DNA of 64,000 nt from Pseudaestuariivita atlantica (GTDB lineage Bacteria; Pseudomonadota; Alphaproteobacteria; Rhodobacterales; Rhodobacteraceae), in the NCBI RefSeq assembly GCF_001205715.1, contig NZ_AQQZ01000004.1:372001-436000 (forward strand). Direction: 5' to 3'. Each line of letters begins with the position of its first letter. Position 1 is the first letter of the stretch. The notes beneath the pieces were generated by a model. It did no database searches and was not told where the DNA came from. It saw only the letters and a list, made by a program, of their open reading frames with translations. Shown piece after piece: positions 1-8,492 of this stretch. Both the position numbers and the translations under genes were made by a program.

Positions 1-456
1 GCGGTGCCTTACGGGATCTTCCCGCACCTCGATTGGACGACCGCGTTCTCGATCCGGTACGGCAACCTTTACTACAACCCGTTCCACGCGCTTTCGATCG
101 TGTTCCTGTACGGCTCGGTCCTGCTGTTCGCCATGCACGGCGCGACCATCCTGGCGGTGACCCGCTTTGGCGGCGACCGCGAGCTGGAGCAGATCTATGA
201 CCGGGGTACCGCGACCGAACGGGCCGCCCTGTTCTGGCGCTGGACCATGGGCTTCAACGCCACGATGGAAGGCATTCACCGCTGGGCGTGGTGGTTCGCC
301 GTCCTGACGCCGATCACCGGCGGGATCGGGATCCTGCTGACCGGCACCGTCGTCGACAACTGGTTCATCTGGGCGCAGGAGCACAACTTCGCTCCGGAAT
401 ACAACGGTGACTACGGCTACGAAGCCTACGACACCCAGTTCGGACAGGAGGGCTGA
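1..456 (+). CDS. pufM: Photosynthetic reaction centre M subunit, C-terminal part (5' end outside window)
   Basis: This is the C-terminal half of the M subunit of the type-II reaction centre, an inner-membrane protein that binds the special-pair bacteriochlorophyll, the non-haem iron and QA. The open frame runs in from base 1, so the GTG at base 4 is not a start. With an offset of 173 the fragment lines up with Rhodobacter M numbering: His29 = M202 (bacteriochlorophyll ligand), Tyr37 = M210, His46 = M219, Glu61 = M234 and His93 = M266 (iron ligands), and Trp79 = M252 (QA pocket). All are present. It ends 3 bases before pufC, so the two are co-transcribed. Confidence 0.97.
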   Translation, partial: AVPYGIFPHLDWTTAFSIRYGNLYYNPFHALSIVFLYGSVLLFAMHGATILAVTRFGGDRELEQIYDRGTATERAALFWRWTMGFNATMEGIHRWAWWFAVLTPITGGIGILLTGTVVDNWFIWAQEHNFAPEYNGDYGYEAYDTQFGQEG

Positions 457-459
457 TCG

Positions 460-1497
460 ATGTTTCCCAAGTGGTTCAACAAATGGAACGCGGATAACCC
501 GACCGATGTCTTCGGTCCGGCCATCCTGATCGGATCGCTCGGCGGGGCGGTGTTCGTGGCGATCATGCTGATCACGTGGGGGCAGCCCTATGCCACCGCG
601 TCCCAGCAATCCGGCCCGCGCGGCACGGGGATGAGCCAGACCGAGTTCGTCCGCGCGCTTGCTGCCCGCAAGGCCGACCCGGAAATGGCGGCGGCAAACT
701 ATGTCGTCGCTCCGGAAGGGGAGGCGCCGGCGGTCGAGTATGATCCGGGTCTCGGGGACGAGCTGGTGACGGCGATGCGGTCATGGACCGGCATCCCCAA
801 CCTCTTTGCAGAGGACAATTACCAGACCAACGTCGCCTACCTGATGATCTCGATGACGCAGTTCCTGAACGAGGAGTATGGCTATCACGTCAATGCTTCG
901 GGCGAGGGCGTGGGCGTGACCTGCTACACCTGCCACCGGGGCCAGCCTGTCCCGAACGGCGTGTGGTTCAAGCTGGGTGCGGTGAACGAGGCGGCGAGCG
1001 GCTGGTCGGCGGTACAGAACCGCGCGACGATGCAATCGCAATCCACCTCGCTGCCGTCGAACGCGCTGGAATCCTACCTGCTGGGGGACGAGGTCATCCA
1101 GGTCCACGACCTTGAAAGCCGCGTTGCAGGCTCGATTGCCGAGGGCGAAGTCGCCTCGATCCAGCAGACCGAGATGACGTTCAGCCTGATGAACTATTAC
1201 GACAACTCGCTGGGTGTGAACTGCGTGTTCTGCCACAACAGCCGCGCGTTCTATGACGGCGGGCAGGTGACGCCGCAATGGGCCACCGCACAGGTGGCGC
1301 GCGAGATGGTCCAGACGCTGAACGCCGACTACCTCGTGCCGCTGAAGGACACGCTGCCCGACAACCGTCTGGGCCCGATCATGGGTGACGCACCCAAGGC
1401 CGGATGCCTGACCTGCCACCAGGGGCAGAACCGCCCCGTGAACGGCCATCTGTGGCTGGAAGCCTACCCCGAGCTTGCGACCATCGGGGGTGGCTGA
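460..1497 (+). CDS. pufC: Reaction-centre cytochrome c subunit with three haem motifs
   Basis: PufC re-reduces the photo-oxidised special pair from the periplasm. The 345-residue protein has an uncleaved N-terminal membrane anchor (about residues 19-40) rather than a lipobox. Only three CxxCH haem motifs are visible: C155-C158-H159 (CYTCHRG), C255-C258-H259 (CVFCHNS) and C316-C319-H320 (CLTCHQG). Most family members are tetrahaem, with a first motif roughly 50 residues before the CYTCH one. Here that stretch reads MRSWTGIPNLFAEDNYQTN and holds no cysteine, so the N-terminal (distal) haem is absent. The Met and His positions that ligate the other haems (YLMISMTQ, YGYHV, FSLMNYY) are kept. Spacing to pufM is 3 bases. 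Confidence 0.96.
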   Translation: MFPKWFNKWNADNPTDVFGPAILIGSLGGAVFVAIMLITWGQPYATASQQSGPRGTGMSQTEFVRALAARKADPEMAAANYVVAPEGEAPAVEYDPGLGDELVTAMRSWTGIPNLFAEDNYQTNVAYLMISMTQFLNEEYGYHVNASGEGVGVTCYTCHRGQPVPNGVWFKLGAVNEAASGWSAVQNRATMQSQSTSLPSNALESYLLGDEVIQVHDLESRVAGSIAEGEVASIQQTEMTFSLMNYYDNSLGVNCVFCHNSRAFYDGGQVTPQWATAQVAREMVQTLNADYLVPLKDTLPDNRLGPIMGDAPKAGCLTCHQGQNRPVNGHLWLEAYPELATIGGG

Positions 1498-1504
1498 CGA
1501 GACA

Positions 1505-1541
1505 GATGCGCGGCGGGGCGCTTCCTGCCCGGTCGCGCATC
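1505..1541 (+). other. Hairpin directly after the pufC stop codon
   Basis: An 8-bp perfect inverted repeat (GATGCGCG at 1505-1512, CGCGCATC at 1534-1541), with a further GGGC/GCCC pairing inside, starts 7 bases after pufC. It has no U tract, so it looks like a 3' mRNA-stabilising structure rather than a terminator. A smaller stem (CCTGT/ACAGG, 1601-1615) follows before the true terminator. Confidence 0.5.
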
Positions 1542-1620
1542 TTCGCCATCCTGGGGTGACAGCACACTTCAGGATACGGGGCTTCCACCCCGGTTCCCTT
1601 CCTGTTGGCGACAGGAAACT

Positions 1621-1655
1621 GGCGTCGCACGGGTCCCTCCGTGCGGCGCCTTTTT
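1621..1655 (+). terminator. Intrinsic terminator of the puf transcript
   Basis: A 12-bp GC-rich stem (GGCGTCGCACGG with CCGTGCGGCGCC, one G-U pair, 6-base loop) is followed at once by TTTTT. It lies 46 bases before the dxs start codon, so dxs needs read-through or a promoter in this short gap. Confidence 0.85.
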
Positions 1656-1701
1656 AACACAAGTCGCGCGAAAAAGCGCGCCCGCCGTGGGAGACGCTGC
1701 C

Positions 1702-3621
1702 ATGACCCGTCCCGAAACCCCCGTGCTTGACCGCGTGGCCGGTCCCTCGGACCTGAAATCGCTGACGGATTCCGAGCTTTCGAGATTGGCGCAAGAATTG
1801 CGTGCCGAGGTCATATCGGCCGTGTCCGAAACCGGCGGGCACCTCGGATCGTCGCTTGGCGTGGTCGAGTTGACGGTGGCGATTCACGCCGTTTTCAACA
1901 CCCCCGCGGACAAGCTGATCTGGGATGTCGGTCATCAGTGTTACCCGCACAAGGTCCTGACCGGACGCCGCGACCGCATCCGCACCCTGCGCCAGAAAGA
2001 CGGGCTGAGCGGGTTCACCAAGCGCAGCGAAAGCGTCTATGACCCGTTCGGTGCCGCCCATTCCTCGACCTCGATCAGCGCGGCCTTGGGTTTCACCGTC
2101 GGCCGTGACATGGGCCAGCCGACGGGAGACGCCATCGCGGTGATCGGCGACGGGTCGATCAGTGCGGGCATGGCCTACGAGGCGCTCAACAACGCCGGTG
2201 CCGAAGGCCGCCGCATGTTCGTGATCCTCAACGACAACGAGATGTCGATCGCCCCGCCCGTGGGCGCGATGTCCTCCTACCTGTCACAGCTTTACGCCAA
2301 CGAACCGCTCGCCCGGATGCGCGAAATGGCCGACAGTTTCGCCGATGCGATGCCCGCCCCCATGCGCGACGGCATGCGCCGGGCAAAGGCGCTTGTTTCA
2401 GGCGCGCATCCGCGCGGGACGCTGTTCGAGGATCTGGGGTTTGACTATGTCGGCCCCATCGACGGCCACGACATGAGCCAGCTTTTGCCGGTCCTGCGCG
2501 CGGCGCGCGCGCGGGCGACCGGGCCGGTGCTGATCCATTGCTGCACGGTCAAGGGCAAGGGATACGTCCCGGCGGAAACCAGCGCCGACAAGTATCACGG
2601 CGTGTCGAAATTCGACGTCGCCACGGGCCAGCAATCGAAATCGAAACCCAACGCGCCGTCCTATACCTCGGTCTTCGGCAAGGCGCTGACGGAAGAGGCG
2701 GCGCGCGACCCGTCCATCGTCGCGGTCACGGCGGCAATGCCGTCGGGGACGGGTGTGAACATCATGGCAGACCGGTTTCCGGCGCGCGTGTTCGACGTCG
2801 GCATCGCCGAACAGCACGGCGTGACCTTCGCGGCGGGCATGGCCGCCAGCGGGTTGAAGCCCTTCTGCGCGATCTATTCCACGTTCCTGCAACGCGGCTA
2901 TGACCAGGTCGTGCACGACGTGGCCTTGCAGAACCTGCCGGTGCGTTTTGCCATCGACCGGGCGGGGCTGGTCGGGGCCGACGGGGCCACGCATGCGGGC
3001 GCGTTCGACGTGGGCTACCTTGCGGCGCTGCCGAACATGGTGGTCATGGCCGCGGCGGACGAGGCGGAACTGGTGCACATGGTGGCGACCGCTGCCGCGC
3101 ATGACACGGGACCCATCGCCTTCCGCTATCCGCGCGGCGCGGGCGTCGGAACCGAATTGCCCGAACGGGGCGTCCCGCTTGAGATCGGCAAGGGCCGGGT
3201 CCTGCAGGAGGGCGAGGATGTCGCGATCCTGTCCTTCGGTGCGCATCTTGACGAGGCGCGGCGCGCGACGCGCATGCTGGAAGAGGACGGGCTGACGGTG
3301 ACGCTGGCCGATGCCCGCTTTGCCAAGCCGCTGGATACCGACCTGATCCGCGACCTCGCGCAGTCGCACCGGATGCTGGTCACCGTCGAGCAGGGCGCGC
3401 AGGGTGGGTTCGGCGCGATGGTGCTGCACCACATGGCGGCGCAGGGCCTGCTCGACACCGGGTTGAAGGTGCGCACCATGACGCTGCCCGACCGCTTCAT
3501 CGACCAGGCCTCGCCGGACCAGATGTACCTTGATGCCGGACTGACGGCGCAGGACATGGCGGAAACGGTGCGACTGGCTCTCAATCCTGCCGCCAGCAAC
3601 GTGACGCGGCTGCGATCCTGA
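1702..3621 (+). CDS. dxs: 1-deoxy-D-xylulose-5-phosphate synthase
   Basis: Dxs condenses pyruvate and glyceraldehyde 3-phosphate using thiamine diphosphate. This is the first step of the MEP pathway, feeding the phytol tail and carotenoids. The protein has 639 residues, normal for the family. It shows the thiamine-diphosphate motif starting [18 protein letters not shown], the transketolase-type segment [15 protein letters not shown] and the C-terminal domain. An in-frame GTG at 1687 would add five residues, but GGGAG lies at a proper distance before ATG 1702, so that start was chosen. It follows the puf terminator and converges on the sugar kinase gene. A photosynthesis-cluster copy is common in this group, and a second dxs may lie elsewhere. 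Confidence 0.95.
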   Translation: MTRPETPVLDRVAGPSDLKSLTDSELSRLAQELRAEVISAVSETGGHLGSSLGVVELTVAIHAVFNTPADKLIWDVGHQCYPHKVLTGRRDRIRTLRQKDGLSGFTKRSESVYDPFGAAHSSTSISAALGFTVGRDMGQPTGDAIAVIGDGSISAGMAYEALNNAGAEGRRMFVILNDNEMSIAPPVGAMSSYLSQLYANEPLARMREMADSFADAMPAPMRDGMRRAKALVSGAHPRGTLFEDLGFDYVGPIDGHDMSQLLPVLRAARARATGPVLIHCCTVKGKGYVPAETSADKYHGVSKFDVATGQQSKSKPNAPSYTSVFGKALTEEAARDPSIVAVTAAMPSGTGVNIMADRFPARVFDVGIAEQHGVTFAAGMAASGLKPFCAIYSTFLQRGYDQVVHDVALQNLPVRFAIDRAGLVGADGATHAGAFDVGYLAALPNMVVMAAADEAELVHMVATAAAHDTGPIAFRYPRGAGVGTELPERGVPLEIGKGRVLQEGEDVAILSFGAHLDEARRATRMLEEDGLTVTLADARFAKPLDTDLIRDLAQSHRMLVTVEQGAQGGFGAMVLHHMAAQGLLDTGLKVRTMTLPDRFIDQASPDQMYLDAGLTAQDMAETVRLALNPAASNVTRLRS

Positions 3622-3683
3622 AAGGGGGTCGGCTGACAAGCAGCCGACCTACGTAGGTCGGGTGATCCTCACCCAACCCCCTT
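3622..3683. repeat. Composite palindromic intergenic element (GTAGGTCGGCTG family, copy 1)
   Basis: Between the convergent dxs and kinase stops, this stretch folds almost completely. An outer 8-bp stem (AAGGGGGT 3622-3629 / ACCCCCTT 3676-3683) encloses GGTCGGCTG/CAGCCGACC (3627-3635/3641-3649), the palindrome CGACCTACGTAGGTCG (3644-3659) and GGGTGA-TCC-TCACCC (3660-3674). Some arms are mutually exclusive. Related copies lie at 42011 and 46911. It probably serves as a two-way terminator here. Confidence 0.75.
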
Positions 3684-4594
3684 CACTTCAGTTCCGACGC
3701 CCAGGGCGGGTTCGCGCCGGCCCGGCTCACCGTGACCGAGGCCACTTTCGCACCCAGCGCCAGCGCGTCGGCAAGCGTTTCGTCCGGCAGATCGGCAATC
3801 GCGGTTTTGGTCAGGGCTCCGGCCTGCTGCAAAGATGCCAGCACGCCCGCGTTGAACGTGTCACCGGCCCCGACCGTGTCCACGACCGTTGCGGGCACGC
3901 CCGGCACGCTGACCATGCCACCACCCGCGCGATGCGCCTCGGCCCCGTCCGCGCCTTTGGTCATCAGTACCAGTTTTGGACCCAGCTCCAGAATACGCTG
4001 CGGCCCCGCACCGGGATACAGCCAGTCGAGATCCTCGTCCGACACTTTCACGATATCTGAGACCGCAAGCATGCGTTCGATCCGCGCGCGGTAGGCCGGT
4101 TCGTCGGTGATGAAGCCGGGCCGGATGTTGGGATCGATCATCACCACATGGTCCGCGGCATAGCGCGTGCACATCTCGGCATAGACCGAGGCTGCCGGTT
4201 CCGCGCACAGCGAGATTCCCCCGAAATAGAGCGTCGAGACGCCGGTGATGTCGGGAATATCCGACACCGACAGCATGCGGCCCGCGCTGTTTTCATCCAT
4301 GAAGGAATAGGTCGCGTGCCCGTCCTTCAGTTCCACGATCGCAAGCGTCGTGGGCCGGTCCGACATCGCGGCACGGGAGGTGTCGACGTCGCTTTCCTCG
4401 TGGAACGCGCGCAGTTTTCGCCCGAACACGTCCGTCGACAGGCCCGAGAAAAAGCCGACCCTTGCGCCCAGTCGGCCCAGCGACAGCGCCGTGTTATAGA
4501 CCGCGCCGCCGGGCAGGGGCAGGAACGCATCCTCTCCCTCCGCCGTCTTGCGCGGCACCATGTCGATCAGGGCTTCGCCGCAACACAGGATCAT
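3683..4594 (-). CDS. PfkB-family sugar kinase, probable fructokinase
   Basis: This 303-residue ribokinase/PfkB-family protein most likely phosphorylates fructose in the cytoplasm. Its signature DTVGAGDTFNAG near the C-terminus carries the catalytic Asp and anion hole. The N-terminal part has the sugar-binding segment PGGAVYNTALSLGRLG. ATG 4594 was chosen because it forms an ATGA overlap with the upstream isomerase gene; a GTG at 4603 would add three residues. Coupling to a lyxose/mannose-type ketol-isomerase suggests that the ketose made by that enzyme (fructose or xylulose) is the substrate. Substrate choice within PfkB is an inference. Confidence 0.85.
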   Translation of the reverse strand: MILCCGEALIDMVPRKTAEGEDAFLPLPGGAVYNTALSLGRLGARVGFFSGLSTDVFGRKLRAFHEESDVDTSRAAMSDRPTTLAIVELKDGHATYSFMDENSAGRMLSVSDIPDITGVSTLYFGGISLCAEPAASVYAEMCTRYAADHVVMIDPNIRPGFITDEPAYRARIERMLAVSDIVKVSDEDLDWLYPGAGPQRILELGPKLVLMTKGADGAEAHRAGGGMVSVPGVPATVVDTVGAGDTFNAGVLASLQQAGALTKTAIADLPDETLADALALGAKVASVTVSRAGANPPWASELK

Positions 4595-5271
4595 GTCAGC
4601 CACTGGTCATAATCCGACACAAGCAGGTGCAGCGGGGCTTCGTCTTCCTCGACATTCGCGAAGCGGCCGATATCCATCTCGAACACGTTGTCCGTCTTGT
4701 CGTCGTTCACGGTGCTGACCTCGCCGATCAGGACGTCGTCGCCTTCACCCCAGAAGGCGTGCCAGTCGCCGGGCATCAGCGTGACCGACTCGCCGGGATC
4801 GAGCTTGATCAGCCCGCCGGCCTGAACGGTGCGCGGGGTCCCGTCGCAATGTACGGTGACGTCGGTATCGCGGTCGATCGACCCGTCAGGGAGCGAGTTG
4901 AACAGCTCAAGCACCAGCGTGCCGCCGCCCTTGTTGATGATGTCCTCGGCCTTCACGATATGCCGGTGCATCGGGGAATACTGGTCCTTGCGCGAAATCA
5001 TGATCTTTTCGGCATACATCATGCCCGTGGGCTGGCCGAGATGCGATGGATCGCCATTGCGCACGGTGAACAGGAACAGGCCCATATCGTCGAACTTTTC
5101 CCGCCCGTAATCGGTGATGTCCCACCCCATGCCGCGCGCCACGTGAATGCGGTGGTCGGCGGCCTTGAACTGGTCGGGTGACCAGTAGGCGAAAGGCGGC
5201 ATGATGTAGCCGAACGACCGGATGAAGGCATCGCCTTCGCGCAAGATCTCGTTGATGCGGGAGCGTTTCAT
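4591..5271 (-). CDS. D-lyxose ketol-isomerase family cupin protein
   Basis: This 226-residue protein resembles the bacterial D-lyxose isomerases, metal-dependent cupins that convert D-lyxose to D-xylulose and often D-mannose to D-fructose. The segment around residues 95-130 (PMHRHIVKAEDIINKGGGTL) carries the His-x-His and Glu expected to bind the metal, and the later H in PGDWHAFWGEG fits the fourth ligand. Its stop overlaps the start of the sugar kinase. Upstream lies a 160-bp inverted-repeat element and then idi. The pair looks like carbohydrate cargo lodged inside the photosynthesis cluster. Confidence 0.82.
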   Translation of the reverse strand: MKRSRINEILREGDAFIRSFGYIMPPFAYWSPDQFKAADHRIHVARGMGWDITDYGREKFDDMGLFLFTVRNGDPSHLGQPTGMMYAEKIMISRKDQYSPMHRHIVKAEDIINKGGGTLVLELFNSLPDGSIDRDTDVTVHCDGTPRTVQAGGLIKLDPGESVTLMPGDWHAFWGEGDDVLIGEVSTVNDDKTDNVFEMDIGRFANVEEDEAPLHLLVSDYDQWLT

Positions 5272-5361
5272 GTCTGTCTCCGATGGGTCCCGGTTGGATG
5301 CGCGGGAATTTTACGCGAGTCAATATTGGGCGGAGGCGAAACTGCGAAACCGGGACAAAAG

Positions 5362-5524
5362 CGCGGAATCAAGGCCGAAGGCCGCCGCGCCATCGACGGG
5401 CCGCCCCCACGGCACGTCGATTTGGCTGGGGTCTGCGCGTCATATGAGGGCACGCGGATCTTGCCGACATAAACGGCCCGGGAAAGATCGGTGGATCGAC
5501 GTCCCGCGGCCCGTCGATGGCGCG
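5362..5524. repeat. 160-bp inverted-repeat element, copy A
   Basis: The left arm CGCGCCATCGACGGGCCGC (5386-5404) is the exact reverse complement of 5506-5524. A second nested pair, ACGTCGAT (5414-5421) and ATCGACGT (5495-5502), extends the stem and leaves a head of about 73 bases. The flank starting GCGGAATCAAGGCCG is also shared with the second copy at 41305-41467. The right arm ends 3 bases before the idi stop, so in idi mRNA the stem forms directly after the stop codon. Confidence 0.85.
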
Positions 5525-5527
5525 ACT

Positions 5528-6052
5528 TCAGACCGTGACCGGCAGGATCAGGTCGCGGTGTTCCGCGAGGTAGATGCGCAGCCATGGTGTGAACACGGCA
5601 GGGTTGGCGGCGATGTCACGGTCCAGATCGTCGAGCGACACCCACCGCACATCCATAACCTCGTCCGGGTTGGGCAGGACATCGAGCGAAGCGCTCGCAT
5701 CGCAGCGGAAAATCTCGACCACCTCGTGCTCGATCAGCCCGTTGCCAACTTCGGCCCGGTACTCGACCTGCCCGCAATGCACCGGCGACACGCCCGCGAT
5801 CCCCAGTTCCTCGAACAGCCGCCGTTCGGCGCAGGCCTCGGCGGTTTCGCCGAAATCGGGATGGGTGCAGCAGGTATTCGCCCACAGGCCAGGCGTGTGG
5901 TACTTCGACAGGGCCCGGCGCTGGAGAAGCACGCGATCCCCGTCCATCACGAACACGGACACGGCCTTGTGCCGCAACCCGCGTTCATGGACCTCCAGCT
6001 TTTCGACGGGTGTGATCTCTCCATCCACCCAGGCGGGAATCATGATCGTCAT
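5528..6052 (-). CDS. idi: Isopentenyl-diphosphate delta-isomerase, type I
   Basis: This enzyme interconverts IPP and DMAPP, supplying prenyl units for geranylgeranyl/phytyl and carotenoids. The 174-residue Nudix-type protein keeps the catalytic Cys62 (NTCCTHP), His64 of the metal site, the Nudix-like helix ACAERRLFEELGI and Glu108/Glu110 (IEHEVVEIF). ATG 6052 gives an ATGA overlap with the upstream bchP stop. The bchP-idi pair is classical in Rhodobacter (ORF176). A structured repeat follows the stop and probably ends the transcript. Confidence 0.95.
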   Translation of the reverse strand: MTIMIPAWVDGEITPVEKLEVHERGLRHKAVSVFVMDGDRVLLQRRALSKYHTPGLWANTCCTHPDFGETAEACAERRLFEELGIAGVSPVHCGQVEYRAEVGNGLIEHEVVEIFRCDASASLDVLPNPDEVMDVRWVSLDDLDRDIAANPAVFTPWLRIYLAEHRDLILPVTV

Positions 6053-7227
6053 ACGAATGTCTCTCGCACGAGCCCGGTGAGGTGGGCAATGTTCTTGAGC
6101 CCGATCTTGAGGTGCGCCATGGGCCGGGCGCGGACCAGTTCCTTGTTCATGTAGGCCTCAAACGTCAGGCGCTGCACGTCCTCGTCATGGCAGAGCGAGA
6201 CGAAGCGTTCGCGGCGCGCGTCCGACCGGTAATAGGCGTTCTGCATCGAGCCAAGGACGCGGAAGACCATCTTGTGGTCCTTCATGAACATCCTGCGCGC
6301 CAATGCGAGGTCGCTCGCCTTGCCGGTGGACAGGCAGGCGGCGGCGGCGATGGCCGCCACGCGCCCGCCGAACATCGCGTAATAGATGCCTTCGCCGGAC
6401 GAGGGCGCAACCACGCCCGCCGCGTCCCCGGCCAGCACCACGTCGCTGCCATTGTCCCACCGGTCGAGCGGTTTGAGGGGGATCGGCGCACCTTCGCGGC
6501 GCAATGTCTCGCAATCGGTCAACCCGCTGGCGGCGCGCAAATCGGCGGTCGCCTGTTTCAGGTCGACCCCGTCCACGCCGGTCCCCATGCCGACCGAGCA
6601 GCTTGATCCGTGCGGAAACACCCAGCCGTAGAAATCGGGGCTGATCCTGCCGTCATAGACGACATCGCAACGCATCGGGTCATAGACCTCGTTCTTCGGT
6701 GGGGCCGCGATGATCTCGTGATACGCGATCACGTAGGGGATCGTGTCGCCGCCCGGCACGCTGTCCGCCGCGACGCGCGACCGCGCGCCGTCCGCCCCGA
6801 TCACCAGCCGCGTGGTCAGCCGCTCGGTCGTGCCGGTGGACTTGTCGCGGTAAAGGACGTGCGTGCCATCCGCGTCCCTCTCGATCCCGGTGAAAGTGCC
6901 GGTGCGCCGTTCCGCCCCGGCAAGCTCGGCCCGGTCGCGCAGATAGGGATCGAAATCCTTGCGATCGACCATGCCGACGAATCCGTTCTCGATCGGGATG
7001 TCGACCTTGCGGCCCGTGGGAGAGATCATGCGCGCGGTGTCGACCTTGGCGATCAGCTGGTCGTCGGGGATGTCGAAATCGCGGATCAGGCGGGGCGGGA
7101 TAGCGCCACCGCAGGGCTTGATCCGCCCCGCGCGGTCGATCATCACGACCCGTCGCCCGGCCTTGGCGAGGTCCATGGCGGCTGTGGCCCCGGCAGGGCC
7201 GCCGCCCACGACTACGACGTCATACAT
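6049..7227 (-). CDS. bchP: Geranylgeranyl reductase (geranylgeranyl-bacteriochlorophyll to phytyl)
   Basis: BchP reduces three double bonds of the geranylgeranyl tail, the last step of bacteriochlorophyll a synthesis. The 392-residue flavoprotein begins with the FAD dinucleotide motif VVVGGGPAGATAA and has the later family motif GADGARSRVA near residue 145 and the FAD-contact segment LAGDAAGVVAPSSGEGI. It lies 2 bases after the transporter gene and overlaps idi by 4 bases, so it is translated as part of the bchG-orf-bchP-idi chain. Confidence 0.96.
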   Translation of the reverse strand: MYDVVVVGGGPAGATAAMDLAKAGRRVVMIDRAGRIKPCGGAIPPRLIRDFDIPDDQLIAKVDTARMISPTGRKVDIPIENGFVGMVDRKDFDPYLRDRAELAGAERRTGTFTGIERDADGTHVLYRDKSTGTTERLTTRLVIGADGARSRVAADSVPGGDTIPYVIAYHEIIAAPPKNEVYDPMRCDVVYDGRISPDFYGWVFPHGSSCSVGMGTGVDGVDLKQATADLRAASGLTDCETLRREGAPIPLKPLDRWDNGSDVVLAGDAAGVVAPSSGEGIYYAMFGGRVAAIAAAACLSTGKASDLALARRMFMKDHKMVFRVLGSMQNAYYRSDARRERFVSLCHDEDVQRLTFEAYMNKELVRARPMAHLKIGLKNIAHLTGLVRETFV

Positions 7228-7229
7228 GG

Positions 7230-8492
7230 CTATTCTCCCGGATGGACAAGGGGCGCCGGTGCGGGCGCGGTTGCGGGTGACAGAAGACGCAGGGCCACGA
7301 TGGCGGCCCAGAGGAACAGGATTGCCTCGATCCCGAAGACAAGCGCGTAGGCCGAGGCGTCGGGCATGGCGAGGCGCGCGAGGTCAAGCGTGCCGGTGGC
7401 GATCAACCCGGCCAGCCCCGCCGCGACGGCCTGTGCCGCGCCGAAGACACCCATGCGCGTGCCGGTGGCCCCGGCCCGTGCCGCCGCAAGCCGCATCATC
7501 GACCCTATGGCCCCCACGACGAACAAGCCGTTGCCAAGGCCCAGCGTGACCGTTGCGGGCATCAGCGGCAGGCCCGCGCCCAGCGCGATCAGTCCCATGG
7601 CCGAGATCACGCAACCCGCCACCGCCCAGCCACGCAGAGATCCGATACCAAACGTGGACAGTGCCCCGGCGGCGATCATACCCATTAGAGCCGCGCCGTC
7701 CTTGCCACCCGACAGACGGGTCGAGGCATCGGGCGTCAGGCCGTGCACGTGACCCGCGAAGGGTTCGAGCACCAGTTCGGACAGGTAGAACGCAAGGATC
7801 GACAGGAAGACGAACCCGGTAAAGGCTCGCGCCGCCGGATCGGCCCACGTGGCCGCAAGGGCAGGGCGCAAGGCGGCCTCTTCCGGCAGCGGTGCCGGGC
7901 CGCAGCGCCTTTCGACCCGCCAGACGGCGAGGCCCGTGATCAGCAGCGCGACGAGGACAACGGATGGTACGACCACGAGAAGCCTCGAGGTCGAATAGGG
8001 ATCAAGCGCGATGCCCGCGCCGACGGATGCCGCGATGGCCCCGGCGATCAGCATCAGCCACGCAAGCGTCGCCGCCGCGCCCTTGCGGGCGTCGGGCGAC
8101 GCGGTGGCCAGAAGCGCAAGGAAGGATGTGCCGGCCGCCCCGATGCCAAGCCCGATGGCGATATAGGCCGCGACCCAGATCGCCAGCGCGACGGAAGTGG
8201 AGCTTTCCGCGACAGCGATCCCCCATGCGACGGCGATGACGCCCAGCCCGACAACCACCATCCCGCCAAGGATGAACGGCGTCCGCCCGCCCTTGGCGTC
8301 GGACCGGTGGCCCCAGACGGGCCGCGTCAGTTGCACGCCGTAATGCAGGGCGACCAGCAGGCCGGGCAGCAACGCGGGCAGGGCAAGCTCGACCGTCATC
8401 AGCCGGTTGAACAGGTTGACCGGCAGCGCGGCGAGCGCGCCGATGGCGGCATTGGCAAGGCACAGCCGCGCGATGCCACCCCAGCCCAGCAT
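7230..8492 (-). CDS. PucC/LhaA-family MFS protein (Rhodobacter ORF428 homologue)
   Basis: A 420-residue polytopic membrane protein with about 12 hydrophobic helices, related to the BCH1 family of major facilitators (PucC, LhaA). Relatives help deliver or assemble bacteriochlorophyll into light-harvesting complexes. The start at 8492 was chosen because its ATG shares one base with the bchG stop (TGATG) and LGWGGIARLCL is a typical beginning. The open frame extends further upstream, but that part is antisense-like low-complexity sequence inside bchG. Its place between bchG and bchP matches ORF428 of Rhodobacter capsulatus. Confidence 0.9.
   Translation of the reverse strand: MLGWGGIARLCLANAAIGALAALPVNLFNRLMTVELALPALLPGLLVALHYGVQLTRPVWGHRSDAKGGRTPFILGGMVVVGLGVIAVAWGIAVAESSTSVALAIWVAAYIAIGLGIGAAGTSFLALLATASPDARKGAAATLAWLMLIAGAIAASVGAGIALDPYSTSRLLVVVPSVVLVALLITGLAVWRVERRCGPAPLPEEAALRPALAATWADPAARAFTGFVFLSILAFYLSELVLEPFAGHVHGLTPDASTRLSGGKDGAALMGMIAAGALSTFGIGSLRGWAVAGCVISAMGLIALGAGLPLMPATVTLGLGNGLFVVGAIGSMMRLAAARAGATGTRMGVFGAAQAVAAGLAGLIATGTLDLARLAMPDASAYALVFGIEAILFLWAAIVALRLLSPATAPAPAPLVHPGE

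Noticed and set aside
2398-3639. Long open frame antisense to dxs
   Set aside because: It is a high-GC shadow of dxs with arginine/histidine-rich composition, no family resemblance and no ribosome-binding site.
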